Assembly (NCBI GenBank): GCA_011316305.1
Contig: SAUG01000071.1
Span: 186,001 to 250,000 of the forward strand
DNA: 64,000 bases
Reading direction: 5' to 3'
Source: Rusavskia elegans
Taxonomy: Eukaryota > Ascomycota > Lecanoromycetes > Teloschistales > Teloschistaceae
Part shown: in pieces, positions 10,355 through 22,292 of the stretch
Numbering within the stretch: the first letter of the stretch is position 1
Layout of the letters: each line of letters opens with the position of its first letter
Program-made: the position numbers and the translations under genes
The notes under the pieces: generated by a model
Seen by the model: only the letters and a program-made list of their open reading frames with translations
What the model was told of the DNA's origin: nothing
Databases searched by the model: none

Positions 10355-13300
10355 TTCCGTGGGCGGGGCGGCGGGGAGATGGAGGGTTGTGAGGTTTAGG
10401 GAGGCATGGCACGGGTAGATATGTCGTATAGAGTGTAGAACGTTGTATCCATTGCAGAGGCGAGTATACTGTTGAGATGGCGGTCGGGTTGTTTCGTAGG
10501 ATGAGATTCGGACTTTGATGTCTTGGCAGCGATTATCGATTGTCTACGAGACAGACCCGGGGATCGCCATTCATTGTCAGTAATAAATCGAATAGTCCTC
10601 TGAGTACATTAGGGCTTCAGCCGATGCTAAGGTCAATGTGTCTACAAATTCTTCCACTACCGTAGATTTCAATTTGCCCCTACCCCCATTTTGAGCAAAT
10701 TTGCCTGCCAAGCAAACGGATATCATGCGTTTACATTCTCTATGTACAGAACAAGAATTATGATAGCCACTTAGACCATAGGACCCTGTAGCAGCTTTGA
10801 TCGTCACCTCTATCTTGCCTGTGTCGAGCTCTCCTGTGCAGCAAACCAGCACCCCTCCGCAAGCCAGTCGAAGCTTCGGCGATATTTACAATGTTCAGTA
10901 GGTCGTGTTCCAATTCCTCTGAAACCTTGCCCCAAGCCTCGTTTGAACAGTACCTATCTTGATATGACTGAAGGATTTGCGCCAGATGTCTTTTGCTATC
11001 CAGCTGAGTCTTCCGACACTTGGGTGTTGGTGCCGCGAGCCCTGGTGATATACCCAGCCGACGAGTATGGCTTATCTTAATGTCGAAGGCTGAAACCGTG
11101 TCGTTGAAGGTAACGAGCTGTCCTTACCATCTGTTGAAACCTGTCGGTGGAGGAGCTGACGCGGATGGGGCACTGTGAGGCTGTTTAGAAGAATGACTAT
11201 CACTTCGACTGGTGGGGTGGGTACCCGATACCTCGACTGTCGGTGGGATATCAATGCCTGGTGAGGTGTTTGGACGCCGACGAGGTAGTGGTTACCGATG
11301 GATCCAATGCTCATGCCGTCGTATTGATCATTACATTGCTTTACCCGTGGTCGTAGCGTGGGAAAAACGTCGAGTCGCTGTGAATTGAACCGGATATCGC
11401 CATAGAGTGTTGCTACTCAATCGTCCAAACGCTTCTCTTGACGCCGCGGAGATAAAGACCGTTGTGAATACGCTTTCTGAACTTTCGAGTTCCATCCGCT
11501 GGCTTAACAGAGAAACTTTCCTTCGGCTAGGTATCAGTGCTCGCAATCTGGAAGGAAGGCATCATCGTGCAAAGTCGTGCTTAGGGGCAAACAGAACGAG
11601 CTCTTCAGACGATGACGATGACGATGCCTATAAGGCCGGAGCGAGGTCGGTCATCAACTCCTGTCCCCCTTGATTCGTGACGTGGAGGATGGGGCCAACG
11701 GGACCGTGGTTTCAGCACCACGTGGCAGCGTGGATCGTCGCTATGTATTTATCGCATGGATTTTCCCTCGTGAATGCTAGGTTGATCCGAAACTCCTGAC
11801 GTGCACATTCGATAGCGTTGGTGTATGCATGGTCGCGGGCGTTGCCGCATACTACGGGCTCAGCGGCTGTGCCTTATTGGCTTTCCGAAGCGGCCTGGTT
11901 GCATCGACCTCGGATCCTTGGAACGGTGCGTGGACAGCTGTCACGACCCTGCATCAAGGTCGCCGTTGTGGATGGGTAGCCACGCGATTGAGATGGTCAC
12001 GCCCCCAAGTATGTATGATAATTTACGAGAGCACTCCAGTTTTCTCCATGTATCAGCCTTTGGTCATACCTCCGGCCTGGGGTGGTTGCTTGACTGGTGA
12101 TGCCACCCAATGTGGCTTATCTTATTCCAACAGCGTGCAGCATCTTGGAAAGAAATAGCGAGCGTGTAACCGGGAAAATCTTGCCATAAGCTTACTCTGC
12201 GCTACACGATTAGGTATGGCTCCAATTTTAGTGGACCTTAGCAGTTCCAAAGGATAATTCGATTCAATGATTGTAAAGGAGTCAGAAAGAGGCCTGTTGG
12301 TAGCAGTTGTACAAAGCTTTACCGAACTTGATATGACCAAAGAGCATCTATCTTGACATCATCAAGCCCGGGTTGAATTTACCCTTGGCAAAGGGAGTAA
12401 GTACCATGATATTTTTCAGCAAATCTGGTAAGAAGATTGAAGCAGACGAAGATAGCAGAGAACAGGGATGGTACTGGCAAATCCTTACATGCAAAATCTT
12501 CGAGATTGAAAAGTTGCCTACTGCAATCGAACTCTACATCCTTTGGGAGAGGCGATCCACAGAGGCTTACCCAACCATGATCAAGTCAACCGGGTGTTCG
12601 AAAATAGGAAGTTGCGCAAGAGCGGTGTCGTTGAGGATGCTGTCAGATGAAACCATGTCACCTTGTAGGATCGCGGTATTAAGGTACATCATAATCGGGC
12701 TGAACAGCTGTCATCTCCAATGGGGGACTCGTCACCTGGGACTGTTGTCGTACGCAGAGGCAGAGCATGGCCATCTGAAAGACATCGCGTGTCGGAAAGG
12801 TGGGCAACTGGCAGCGGCTCTTGCCGGCTGTACAGAGGATTGGCTTTCTGTTGCAACGGTCCACTCCCGTCATCACCGCAAGGATTACCGCATTCGGACA
12901 TGATCGGGAGGCTCAAATCCTTAGCCTCTGAATCCGTCTCTCGGTCCTCGATATGAAAGGGCCTGATCTGATCTGGCGACGAATGCATTTTGCGTGAGAC
13001 AGAGATTGCTTCCTAGGAACCAGTATTCGCAAGATGTTGCCTTCCAATGTAGAGAACTGAATGAAGTCTGAAGTTGACCATGTAGTAGTTTAGGCTAGCG
13101 TGGGTGGACTGAGTAGAACCCTACCAAAATGGACAAGCTCGCTTAGCTCGGCACGGAATCAACCTTCGCCGACGGTGGGAACATCAATCACCCAAGCATC
13201 ATTATTGAAGGACAGAGAAAATTGCCTGCTTACGAACGCCTTGTCACTCATCCGAATGTACCAATCACCTTACTGCCAAGGGGTGATCCTCATCCTGTGA

Positions 13301-14266
13301 TAGGTATGGGTCCTGATTGATCGACAGTGTGGCATGGTCGTCGGGGAACTGGCCCGTCCACGACACACATGCGATGAAAGGGATCAACAAGCGACGAAGC
13401 CAGAGGCTCACACCGGAACGGCTCGAGAAAACCAGCTAGGTGCTTCTTTACTTCTTCATGACGAGCTGTCTTCAACTGGTCGGTGCATTCGCAAGAGGGT
13501 GAAACGTGCTACGCCGTTCACTGCCCTCCCAGCTCGCTCAATTTACCTGAATATTGCATCTTTACTTGGACCACTCCAAGCTTCAGCAGCCCTTCCCACA
13601 ACCCTGAAACATATGTGCTTCCCATCTCACCTCCTTTTCGGCTGTTAATCCTTCTTGCTGCCTGCCAGAATGTGCTTGAGGAAACGCCCTGGCGTCGTCA
13701 TCGTTGGCGATTCATTCTCGAGCTGTGCTCGGTGTTCTCAAAGCCGGTCAAGCCAGACCCATATGTCAGTCAGGCTCGGTTGCTTTACACCAATCAATGG
13801 CTGGGACTGCCATGCAGGCAGCGGTTCACGCTAATCCCCGTCAATCTGTCCCACATGGACTGGCATAGCCTACCGGTGACCATTTTACGCTTTGCATATG
13901 CACCATCACTGTTCCAAGTGATCAAAGGCCTGGCCTGGCTGTCTAGATCAAGCCTGAGGGGACATTCTTCACCTGGTTGGATAGGTCGTACAGTACCGAT
14001 ATGATCATAAGTTGCCACTGTCCTGCTGTTAATAAAAGGAGGGTGTGAGATTTCTGATACGTACGGCTACACAGCACCGCCCAGCTTGTTTCGCATCCTC
14101 ACCTATCGATAGATGTATCAGAAGACTCTGTATTCCCACACAGGCTTTCAATATACAAGAGATGCCATACTTATACCTCCTTCCCCCGGACGGCACTCAG
14201 CCTCTATTGCACCAACACACCGATATTCACATCGTTCCAATATCTCCACGTCGATCCCGCCTAAAA
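10355..14266. other. 3.9-kb stretch without a supported gene
   Basis: Frames of 90-176 codons occur (for example 11829-12158, 12373-12903 and 13483-14004, all plus) but lack domain motifs, convincing codon bias or splice-consistent extensions. The sequence has no obvious tandem repeats and no terminal repeats. It may be decayed transposon or gene sequence, or simply intergenic. Confidence 0.4.
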
Positions 14267-15406
14267 ATGCCCATCACGGATCCCACCTTCCAGCACAGCG
14301 ATGAAGACTGGTCTCAGATCACCCAGCCCCGGCTACGCAAACGCGTGCAAAACCGCGTATCTCAAAGAAAGCATCGTAAGGGCTTCCTACTGCTCCTAGC
14401 ATGGCTCTGCTCCTGCGATGGCCACTACACTTGCCATGGTTTAGACCAGCGCAGCTAACTGAAATCAACAGGGAGTAAAATACGCCAACAGCGCGCTAAT
14501 TCAGTCGATGCGGAACGTGCGATGTCGGCCACGAAAGGGACAAGGGGGCAATCGCTCCACAGTGGTTCCATTTCGTCGAATTCGTCATCAAACCCAGGTG
14601 GACAACAACGAGGCCAACATGAGTACGAGTTATCGAAGCAAGTATTGGCTGAACCAGACCGTCTTCATCCGTGGAGTGGAACCGATGGGCTCGCATACAG
14701 CGCTTTCGAAGATCCACCCTATGCCGAAGCACACCAACCCTGGCTGGATTACCCATCGTCATCGTATCCCGTATCCTCAGCGTATCCTGTCGAGTCTCCT
14801 TCGATCGCCATCACCCATACCCCGGTCAGCAACTCGTATGATCTTACCCAAAGTACAGGACCTATAGGACGCTCTTACTCGTATTCGAGTTCGATAGCCC
14901 CTCCGATGGCGAACACGGGTATGGGTGCCATGAGAATTGCACATCAAGAACCTCAGCAGCATTCCTATTACACATTGCCAACATCGGTTTCATCCAGTCA
15001 GTATTTGACTACGACAGAATCGACAGGCTTCCCACCCCAGGAACGGCTGTATGAGCGATTTTCCAACACTTGGGATCCCTCGACAGCACATTACTCTTAC
15101 CCAAAATTGGATTCAGGACCAATGGACTCAGGTTACACTCGAGAGCCGTCATTCAGCCCCGGATACTACGGCTCCCCATCAATGTCCAGCGCAAACACTT
15201 TGTCACGAACCGCAACTACCCCAGCTCCAGGGTCGAGTTCTAGATCTTACTCTAGCTACGACCACGACTTACTCAATCCAACGGCCTGCCTTGGTACTGA
15301 ACCTCGGAGTTCTGGCTTCGACCCACAACATTACAAAGACAGCAGTACAACTGATCTTTCTCCTGTCCCCAAAGGAAAAAGACGGTCACGGTACCCAGGT
15401 CATTAG
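14267..15406 (+). CDS. bZIP-like basic-region protein with Ser/Tyr-rich tail
   Basis: Two exons, 14267-14375 and 14472-15406, separated by a 96-bp GT-AG intron inside an Arg codon, give 347 residues. Exon 1 ends in a basic region, RLRKRVQNRVSQRKHR, which continues in exon 2 as SKIRQQR. It fits the fungal bZIP DNA-contact signature (Asn, then Ser-Gln-Arg). A short acidic lead (SDEDWSQITQ) precedes it. No heptad leucines follow it: the sequence goes straight into a Gly/Ser-rich then Ser/Tyr/Pro-rich disordered tail. It may therefore bind DNA without a classical zipper or be a divergent member. I infer a nuclear regulator; targets are unknown. Confidence 0.7.
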
Positions 15407-15771
15407 CCGTTACATCCGTGGCTGAGGTGTTCTGCAACCGGCGTTTGTACGATAAGTTTGAAGTGGTGGAATGAACTTTGTAAAATTATCTGCAGGTAGT
15501 TTACAGCCAATGTATTCATAGCAAATGAAGGATGTCATGTTGCCACCATTCGGTTGCTTGGTTTGAACAGATTCTGACATATTGCTTGGACGGGGCTAAA
15601 GTAATTCGAGCATGAGCATAAAACGATCGTAGGCGAAGTTACGTGATTCATGTGGACCACAAGATCAGGCTTCAATCTTTCGACTGCATTCATGCATTGT
15701 GAGCAGTCGAGGCGAGCCGATCAATTCTCAAAGAAGGGGCCATTTTCGCCTTGCGGCTCTGCGTTCTTCAG

Positions 15772-15893
15772 CCAATGAGAGACAGGCTGATTGAGATGAC
15801 CAGACCCATGAATGTTGAACCAATCACAGCACTGATGAGATAAGCCCTTCCAAAAACAGCCTTATCGATAAAGCTCAGAACCCGGACTATAAA
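15772..15893 (+). promoter_or_regulatory. CCAAT boxes and TATA element upstream of the Cys-rich gene
   Basis: Two CCAAT pentamers (15772-15776 and 15820-15824) are followed by TATAAA at 15888-15893, 117 bases before the ATG at 16010. The order and spacing suit a strongly regulated fungal promoter. I see no unambiguous metal-response element. Confidence 0.5.
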
Positions 15894-16009
15894 GTTCCAG
15901 GTTCCCTTACAATTACCACCATCCAATTTCACCATTCATTCACAACTGCTCAAATCTAAAGTCACTACCGATAAAACTTCAATTACCAGAGATCAGACTT
16001 GTACCAATT

Positions 16010-16553
16010 ATGTCTTCCACCAAGATCCCAACATCCTGCTGCGGAAAGTCTGGCAATCAAGGTTGCGTCTGCGCATCTCAAGCCAAGTGTAAATCTCAAC
16101 TCCCTTGTCACCATTCTTTAGTCTCCGCCAGGCTGAATTTCCATGACAGGCTCTTGCGGCAAGCAATCCGCTCTCAACTGCACCTGCGAGAAAGCTTCCA
16201 CCGAGAACACCGTTGCCGGCGCTCGCTGCTCGTGTCGTATGTCTCTCGTCCCTGTTCTTCCCCGTCCTAGATCTGTGCTGCATTTATGCTCGTTGAACAT
16301 TCGACTGACCGAGCATGTAATCTAGGCGCTCGTCCCGCCGGCGCATGCACATGCGAACGCGCAGCAACTGAGAACAGCAAAGTCGAAGGCTCCACCTGTT
16401 CCTGCGGCAAGCGTCCAATCGGTTCGTTTATCCCATCCAGACTCTTGCTTCCATACTAACTCTGCCTCAGATGCTTGCAGCTGTGAGAAAGCTCCCGATG
16501 GCGGCCGGCTTCCTACTGAGATCGACTTCACCACCAAGGCTGCCGGAGCCTGA
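16010..16553 (+). CDS. 16-cysteine metallothionein-like protein, 4 exons
   Basis: Exons 16010-16088, 16150-16236, 16326-16421 and 16471-16553, with GT-AG introns of 61, 89 and 49 bp, all in the same phase. The product has 114 residues with 16 cysteines, mostly as CxC pairs in a repeating pattern: CSCGKQSALNCTCEKA, RCSCRARPAGACTCERA and TCSCGKRPIDACSCEKA, preceded by SCCGKSGNQGCVC. Each repeat ends in a short acidic/Thr segment such as STENTVAG. Cys-rich fungal proteins of this kind (I believe the DUF7871 family) are presumed to bind metals such as copper or zinc. The conserved intron phase suggests the repeats arose by exon duplication. The tail EIDFTTKAAGA has no cysteine. Confidence 0.85.
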
Positions 16554-16848
16554 AGAGCTCCCTCACTGTGCCCCGAAGCTGCGGATGTTCCCATGATACC
16601 TACATGATCGAATGGCATTGGGAGGCGTTGAGACGAAAATGGGGATGGCGAAAGGGCATTCTTGACACGGGTGGTAGAGACTTCGGCGGGCATCTGTGTT
16701 TATGAGGAACAGTTGAATTGCCTCCCTCACTGGCTATGAGAAACACCGTTTATCCAAAACCATTCCATCTCTTGAAGTCTTGAAGTGCTATGCGAGCATG
16801 CAGGTATAAGAAGTCCCAATGGCTCTATCCTGTCATCACCATCCATCC

Positions 16849-17748
16849 TTACGATTTACCCTCATCGACCTCATCTTTAACCTTCGCATCCTGCTTCGCC
16901 GGCCTTTCCCCAAAAATCGTACTCCCCACCCTCACCTCATCACTCCCACACCGAATCGCACTCTCAAAATCCTCACTCATCCCCATACTCAACTCCAACT
17001 CCCCCTCCTCCATCCCCAACTCCCTAACCACCCCATCCCTAACCTCCCTCAATTTCAAGAAATCCTCATTCTCCTCCCCCTCCTTAACGCCCCTACTCCT
17101 CGCAATAGCTCCAATCGTCATAACCCCCTGCAGCTTCAACCTATCGCATTTCTCTCTAACATGTCTACACAAACCCGCCGCCTCCTCTGGCGAAACACCA
17201 CTCTTCTCCGCCTCCCCACTCGTATTAACCTGCACACAAACCCTCAACCTCACCCCCGTCCACTTCCTCCACGCCTCTCCATCTTTCTCCCACAACCTCC
17301 CCCGCCCCTTATCCAACTCATCCGCCTTCTTCACACTATCCACACTCTCCACGCACCACAGATTCCCCACCTGCTCCGCCAACGGCCGACATTTATTCGT
17401 CTGCAGCGCGCCGATGAAATGCCATCTTATTTCTTGCGGGAGGAGGGGCGCTTTGGCGAGGAGTTCTTGGAGGTAGTTTTCGCCGAAGTGGAGGTGCGAG
17501 TGCGGTGGGGAGTGCAGGGCTAGGATGTCGTTTGCGGGTTTGAGTTTGGAGACGGCGACGAGGCGGGGGGGTTTTTTGGAGGAGGCGGATGCGGAGGAGA
17601 TGCGCGTTAGGACGGAGGTGAGGTTTTGGGTGAGGGTGGAGGCGCGGGTGGGGGAGATGGGCATTTCGGAGGTCATGGTTGGGTTATGGCGAATTTTTTT
17701 TTGAGAAGGATCCATGGAGTATTCGATTGGAAGGGATGATGACGACAT
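16849..17748 (-). CDS. PLP homeostasis protein, YggS/PROSC family
   Basis: A 299-residue frame covers the whole alanine-racemase-like barrel of the YggS/PROSC family. The cofactor lysine lies in RLVAVSKLKP (about residue 68). Further signatures are HFGENYLQEL, WHFIGALQTNK, VNTSGEAEKSGV, LSMGMSEDFESAI and VRVGSTIFGER. The family binds pyridoxal phosphate without catalysis and keeps cytosolic or mitochondrial PLP and amino-acid pools balanced. The second in-frame Met (17676, MTSEMPISPTRA) fits the usual N-terminus better than the first, so the first 24 residues may be untranslated. No intron is needed. A short acidic C-terminal extension follows the barrel. Confidence 0.92.
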   Translation of the reverse strand: MSSSSLPIEYSMDPSQKKIRHNPTMTSEMPISPTRASTLTQNLTSVLTRISSASASSKKPPRLVAVSKLKPANDILALHSPPHSHLHFGENYLQELLAKAPLLPQEIRWHFIGALQTNKCRPLAEQVGNLWCVESVDSVKKADELDKGRGRLWEKDGEAWRKWTGVRLRVCVQVNTSGEAEKSGVSPEEAAGLCRHVREKCDRLKLQGVMTIGAIARSRGVKEGEENEDFLKLREVRDGVVRELGMEEGELELSMGMSEDFESAIRCGSDEVRVGSTIFGERPAKQDAKVKDEVDEGKS

Positions 17749-19801
17749 GGTGATCGAGCGGGAGCCGCGCGGTAGGATTTTGACGCGTTGGGGACGACGA
17801 GAGCTCTCAAACTCGACAGATTATAATAGGACTGGCACACAGCAATCGATCCGTCACACGGCCATGGTACGAAGTCAAGTAGCTACAAGAGATTTGAATC
17901 AACGTAGCAGGCAATCGTTACAGCGATATCCCTTGTCATCCGATCCCCATTGCCGTTGACTTGTAATACGAGGTAGGTCTCATGGTTCCAGCTTACATGG
18001 CTTCGACCAGGATGACGAACAAGGTTGTTTTCGGTCGTTCACAAGGAGCTTGAGAGATACTTCATGTGTTCTCAGAAGTACAGCTCACCCTAGAATTCGA
18101 TTTCGAAATTATAAGCACATGGAGACATCGCCAGCTGATCGAGAGTAGCTCTCGCCGGTGACCCTTGTCCCCATTCATACTACCCGTCCGACGTGTTTGA
18201 CAGCCGTTTCTCCCTTACCACGACGCACTTCTAGCCATCACAGTGGATCAGCGTTACTGGAACGACGCAACGGGCTTTACTGCCATAGCAAGGCCATCGC
18301 TCACAACACCGTGGAACTTCAGTGTAACCTACCGGATCGGCGAGTCTCCATGCTTCTCCTCGTAGCATAATTGTGAGCGAAGTGAGGCAGCTATCGGCCA
18401 GACTGTCCGTGCTGTATCCGCTTTTACGGCCGAGAACGGTATATTTATGGAGAACCGTATGTGGAGAACTTGACAACAACACTACCGGTCGAGAGTCCGA
18501 ATTGACAGAGATGGAGAGCCATTGTTATCCATAACCCCCAACCCAGCTCGGTCCGGAACCTCCGCCGACACCGCCATCTGCACCTTTTTGCAGAAATTCA
18601 ACCAAAGCATCCCCCAAGCCGTCGCAAATAATGCCACATCCATCTCCATGGAGGGTCCAATAAACCATGCAAATCGTCCCGGCGATTGCAGTCCCAACTC
18701 TGCTTTATCGATACAGTGATAGCTCTCAAACACATCTCCTTTCAAATCCCGCCACGATGCCTTTCCTTGCCTAAGTCTCAGCCACCCAAAGAAAAGAAGC
18801 CCTATTCACGCGGATCCCACATCCAAACCGACACCAGTCGGTCTTTCACCACATGCTTCGAACGCAATCCTGCAAACGTGTATGGTAAAAACGTACCTAG
18901 AGCTCCAATCTCGCAGTCTCTTAAAATCTTCACCCCAGAACGAAGTCATCGCCCCCTTCCGCCACACCGTGACAGTGACGACGCATTTTAATACTTTATC
19001 CTTACGAGAGAGGAGTATGCGAGACGCAGCCACTTTTTATTCATTGCTGGTGGAGGAGAGTATTCGAGGTTGGGCGAGGTGCAGGCGGATCCTGGAGGTG
19101 GTGTTCCGAGGATGATGACCCAGATCCTATGGTTGAAGGACTACATGATGCTCTCATTGAGGACGTCCAAGGCCCTACTCCACAACCCGAAGCTGGGTCG
19201 CCACCTCGTTGCGGACGTCAGGATTTGCTACTATGCTGTGGTGGTATCACGTACTAAACAAAAGGAGTATATCTTGTATATTGTCGAGAAAACGCTCGAT
19301 CGATATCTTTAATGCAGCAGAATTGGTGAAGATGGCGATATCGCTAGTAATGGTGACTTGCTTTATTCGCACTGAGCAGATATCGGAGGGTTTCAATACC
19401 TGTGTTTGACAGTGGTAGAATGGATAGGAAGTCGTTGGGATTGTGTGCGGCGGTGATAAGGTTTGTGGTTGATGGGTATTGACGATGTTTCTTCTAGTGG
19501 TTCTGTGGTTCAGATGGTGCCGTCGCCAGGTACTCTTCCAGCGAATGGTCGATGGATTGGCCTAGTTGTGCACACGCTTTGATAGGAAGGGTCCCGTATG
19601 TGATGTGTGCTTTCATTCAACTTTTCCCCTCTCAATTTTAAGTCCAAATGCTACCCTAAGAATGCTATCCCATTTGTCATATTGACCTTCCACCCAATCG
19701 AGCATGCATGTCAATAGCAGATTAAGCCAGGTTTCCAGTCTCATCGCTATCAACCTTCCGAACAAACCTCCTTGACACGCCTATCCCACCTTTCCGAATG
19801 C
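17749..19801. other. intergenic, no gene supported
   Basis: Only short frames are present. One minus-strand stretch at about 18482-18655 is hydrophobic (MEMDVALFATAWGMLWLNFC) but its long frame has no ATG at the 5' end. A low-confidence relic of a small membrane protein is possible. Confidence 0.4.
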
Positions 19802-20908
19802 CTAAAACTTTGAATCAAATTGGACCTTCGGGTTCACCGACCCAGACCTAACCTCATCGTCCTTGAACCCATTAGCCAGGAACCACTGGATCAGATCCCC
19901 ATGCTCCAACAGATCATCCATGGTCAAAGGGAAAGTGACGGATTCTTCGACGCCGTCACAATTGGAGATGCGCAATCTATCGGCACGAGCCAGAGCGATG
20001 CAATATTCGCAGTTTTCGTGCGGGTATAGGTGGGCGGCTTTCGAAGTGGGTGAAACGGCATTCTTGTGGTCTCCATTGTTGCTGTTGTTGTCGTCGTCGT
20101 GGAAAGCATACGCGGCCTCATGTATGAAATCCTTGACATTGTGCGAATCCAGGAACCATTTGATCAAAACCCTATGCTCATACATGTCATCCCAAGTCAA
20201 TGGGAAGGTGACGGATTCTGTGACGCCGTGGATATCGGTGCTGGATATCGAGTTGCCCTGAGCTAGTTTGGTGCATGCGGTGCAGTTTTTGTGGGGAGAG
20301 AGATGGGCGGCTTTGGAGGTGGGCGAGACGACTCCTTTGTTGTAGTCTTCGTGGGAGGCAGTATAGTGCCGGTCAGCCCATATCTTAAACCGGTGGAGTA
20401 AACCCTGGACCACATGGCCGCGATCACGCAAGTCATACCATGTAAGAGGGAAGGTAATGGATTCTTTGACACCGTGAATGTTGGTTATGACATAACTGTC
20501 ACCGGGGCCCAAGTATCCATAGGGCAATGGGTGGCAATGGTTGTCATTCGAGGTGAGGGGCGAGAGGTTTTCTTTGTCGTGATCTGCGTCCATGTTGTCG
20601 TGATAGGCGGGGGGCTGCTCGCCTCCTTCTTCATCGCCATTCATAAGAAGCCCTTTCTCTTCATGCCCAGCAACCACTTCAAGCCCATGAACGACTCCAA
20701 CGCGGTGACGGCGACAGAGGCGGTACGTCTTGTACCCGATGAAGGCCAGCAGGCCGATATCGAGAAGGAGGCATAGGAAAGTGAAGATGATGCCAGCGAC
20801 GTAGATTGCCATGTCGGTGGAGGTGACGGTGGGGTTGCCCAAAAGGCCTTTGATGACGGTGGGGTTTCCGCGGGGGTAGGCGAAGGGTGGGTTGATGAAG
20901 GCAGGCAT
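19802..20908 (-). CDS. single-pass membrane protein with three internal repeats
   Basis: An intact 368-residue frame. Residues 1-32 include a doubled GNPTV motif, the second reading NPTVTSTDMA just before the membrane helix (about 34-58), which is followed by RLCRRHR. The cytosolic part then repeats a module three times. The core is HGVKESITFPLTWYDL (145-160), HGVTESVTFPLTWDDM (227-242) and DGVEESVTFPLTMDDL (318-333), followed by a short helix (LIKWFL, LIQWFL). Copies two and three are each preceded by SPTSKAAHL and a CxxC-type pair (NCTAC 208-212, NCEYC 299-303). I do not recognise the module. The paired Cys and His residues could bind metal. The first copy has lost most of the flanking part. 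Confidence 0.8.
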   Translation of the reverse strand: MPAFINPPFAYPRGNPTVIKGLLGNPTVTSTDMAIYVAGIIFTFLCLLLDIGLLAFIGYKTYRLCRRHRVGVVHGLEVVAGHEEKGLLMNGDEEGGEQPPAYHDNMDADHDKENLSPLTSNDNHCHPLPYGYLGPGDSYVITNIHGVKESITFPLTWYDLRDRGHVVQGLLHRFKIWADRHYTASHEDYNKGVVSPTSKAAHLSPHKNCTACTKLAQGNSISSTDIHGVTESVTFPLTWDDMYEHRVLIKWFLDSHNVKDFIHEAAYAFHDDDNNSNNGDHKNAVSPTSKAAHLYPHENCEYCIALARADRLRISNCDGVEESVTFPLTMDDLLEHGDLIQWFLANGFKDDEVRSGSVNPKVQFDSKF

Positions 20909-22292
20909 GGTGGATGGGATTTCTTCTGGGGTAGGAAGTGTTTTGAAACAGTTGTGTGCTGGAGAGCATTAGATGGAGTGATGAATAGGGCAGGGAGTGA
21001 CTGGGGTGGACGAATGGTGGGAGGCAGATGGAGGAGTATGGAGGACGGAAAGGCGGTGAGGACTCACGGGTGTTGAATGATCTGGTAATCTGGTCGGGCA
21101 AGTTGATGAAGGTCAAGACCTGGGTCCTACTTCAAAGCGCGAACGAAGGCGGGAGGCATTGAAGGTGCCAGTCCTGGTGCTGAGGTTGATAGAAGCATGG
21201 GAAGTAGAAGGCAAGTGAGAGGAAGAAATTAGAAGTGGGCGGATCTCTATCATTTTATGCCACTTGCGGGGGAGAAGTCACTTTGTGATGAATGAGCGCG
21301 GGGATTTGATCCAGGGGAATCGGTACGTCACTGTTGTTGGCGGTGAAGCATTGCAATCAGTGACTGCATCGATAACGGGCTTTTCCGGGACATAACCCTG
21401 AGCCAGTGCTTGTCCTCAAAGGCAAATCGCACCTGATCAAGTGAGGTAAGTGCAACAAGATGTGCGGTGGCATACTGTGCCCTGAAATGCTGCTGATGCC
21501 AGCATTCATTGCGTACGTGGGTTATTGGATGGTGAGATGATGGACTATTGCTGAAGCAGCCATGTCGTGAGATCGATATACATAAGTTGCCAGGACTTCA
21601 AGCTTGATGACGAGAAGCTGCTCCATCGGGCCAAACGCTGGATAAACCTCGGAAGCTCGCAACCTGACGTGTCGAGTCGCGCCAAGACAACCTCCAGGAC
21701 ATCAACCTTGGCTGGTTCTAGTACCATGGTAGCCCAAGAATCACAGTCCACGAAGTGGATCGCTCGAACTTCAGACATGGATACCGACGCAGCTATGAGT
21801 AGTCCCCTAACGTCAGTCGCTGCTGACGCGTTACAAAGTCCCGGGCCCCTTTCCCCTGGTGCCTGGAACATATGCGAAATAAAGACTTGTTTGTGATGTA
21901 CAGACCAGCAACTAATTAATCTGACCCTGGCACTCCAGGCGATCATAGGAGTGCTGGTCTCATTGATGGAAAGTCGCCATAGAGCGAAAAGGGAAGTTGT
22001 GGTGATGATGTGGCTTTGCCCTCACTCCGTGTCCACCAATTCTTTCCAGATGACAGGTTGTCACTATCTCGAAGTGTTCGCAGATGTAGCTTGATTTCTT
22101 GTGAGTCTGTCTCCGGTCTGCTTGCTGCGTCACTTTGTTGCAACCCCGATGACACTCCTCTAATCCTAACAACACAACAAGACATGGAACTTATTACACT
22201 ACCAGAACAATAATGCTGCTTCGCACTCCCAGCCTTCCCGCTGTCTTCTTCCCCCATCTTCGCAGCTTCAATATCCTCCAGCAACATCGATC
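20909..22292. other. intergenic, no gene supported
   Basis: It contains the promoter of the repeat protein (20909-21250) and overlapping frames on both strands at 21545-21946 and 21943-22611. None has a convincing motif. Confidence 0.4.

Noticed and set aside
12373..12903. 176-codon plus-strand frame
   Set aside because: It has no domain, signal or membrane pattern and the opposite strand is open as well. The composition looks random.
13483..14004. 173-codon plus-strand frame
   Set aside because: Rich in Pro, Leu and Arg without recognisable motifs. No conserved-looking splice partner.
18482..18745. 87-codon hydrophobic minus-strand frame
   Set aside because: The frame begins at TTG, the first ATG is late, and only one hydrophobic stretch is present. 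Too weak to call.
21545..21946. 133-codon minus-strand frame
   Set aside because: No hydrophobic segment or motif, and a plus-strand frame of similar length overlaps it.
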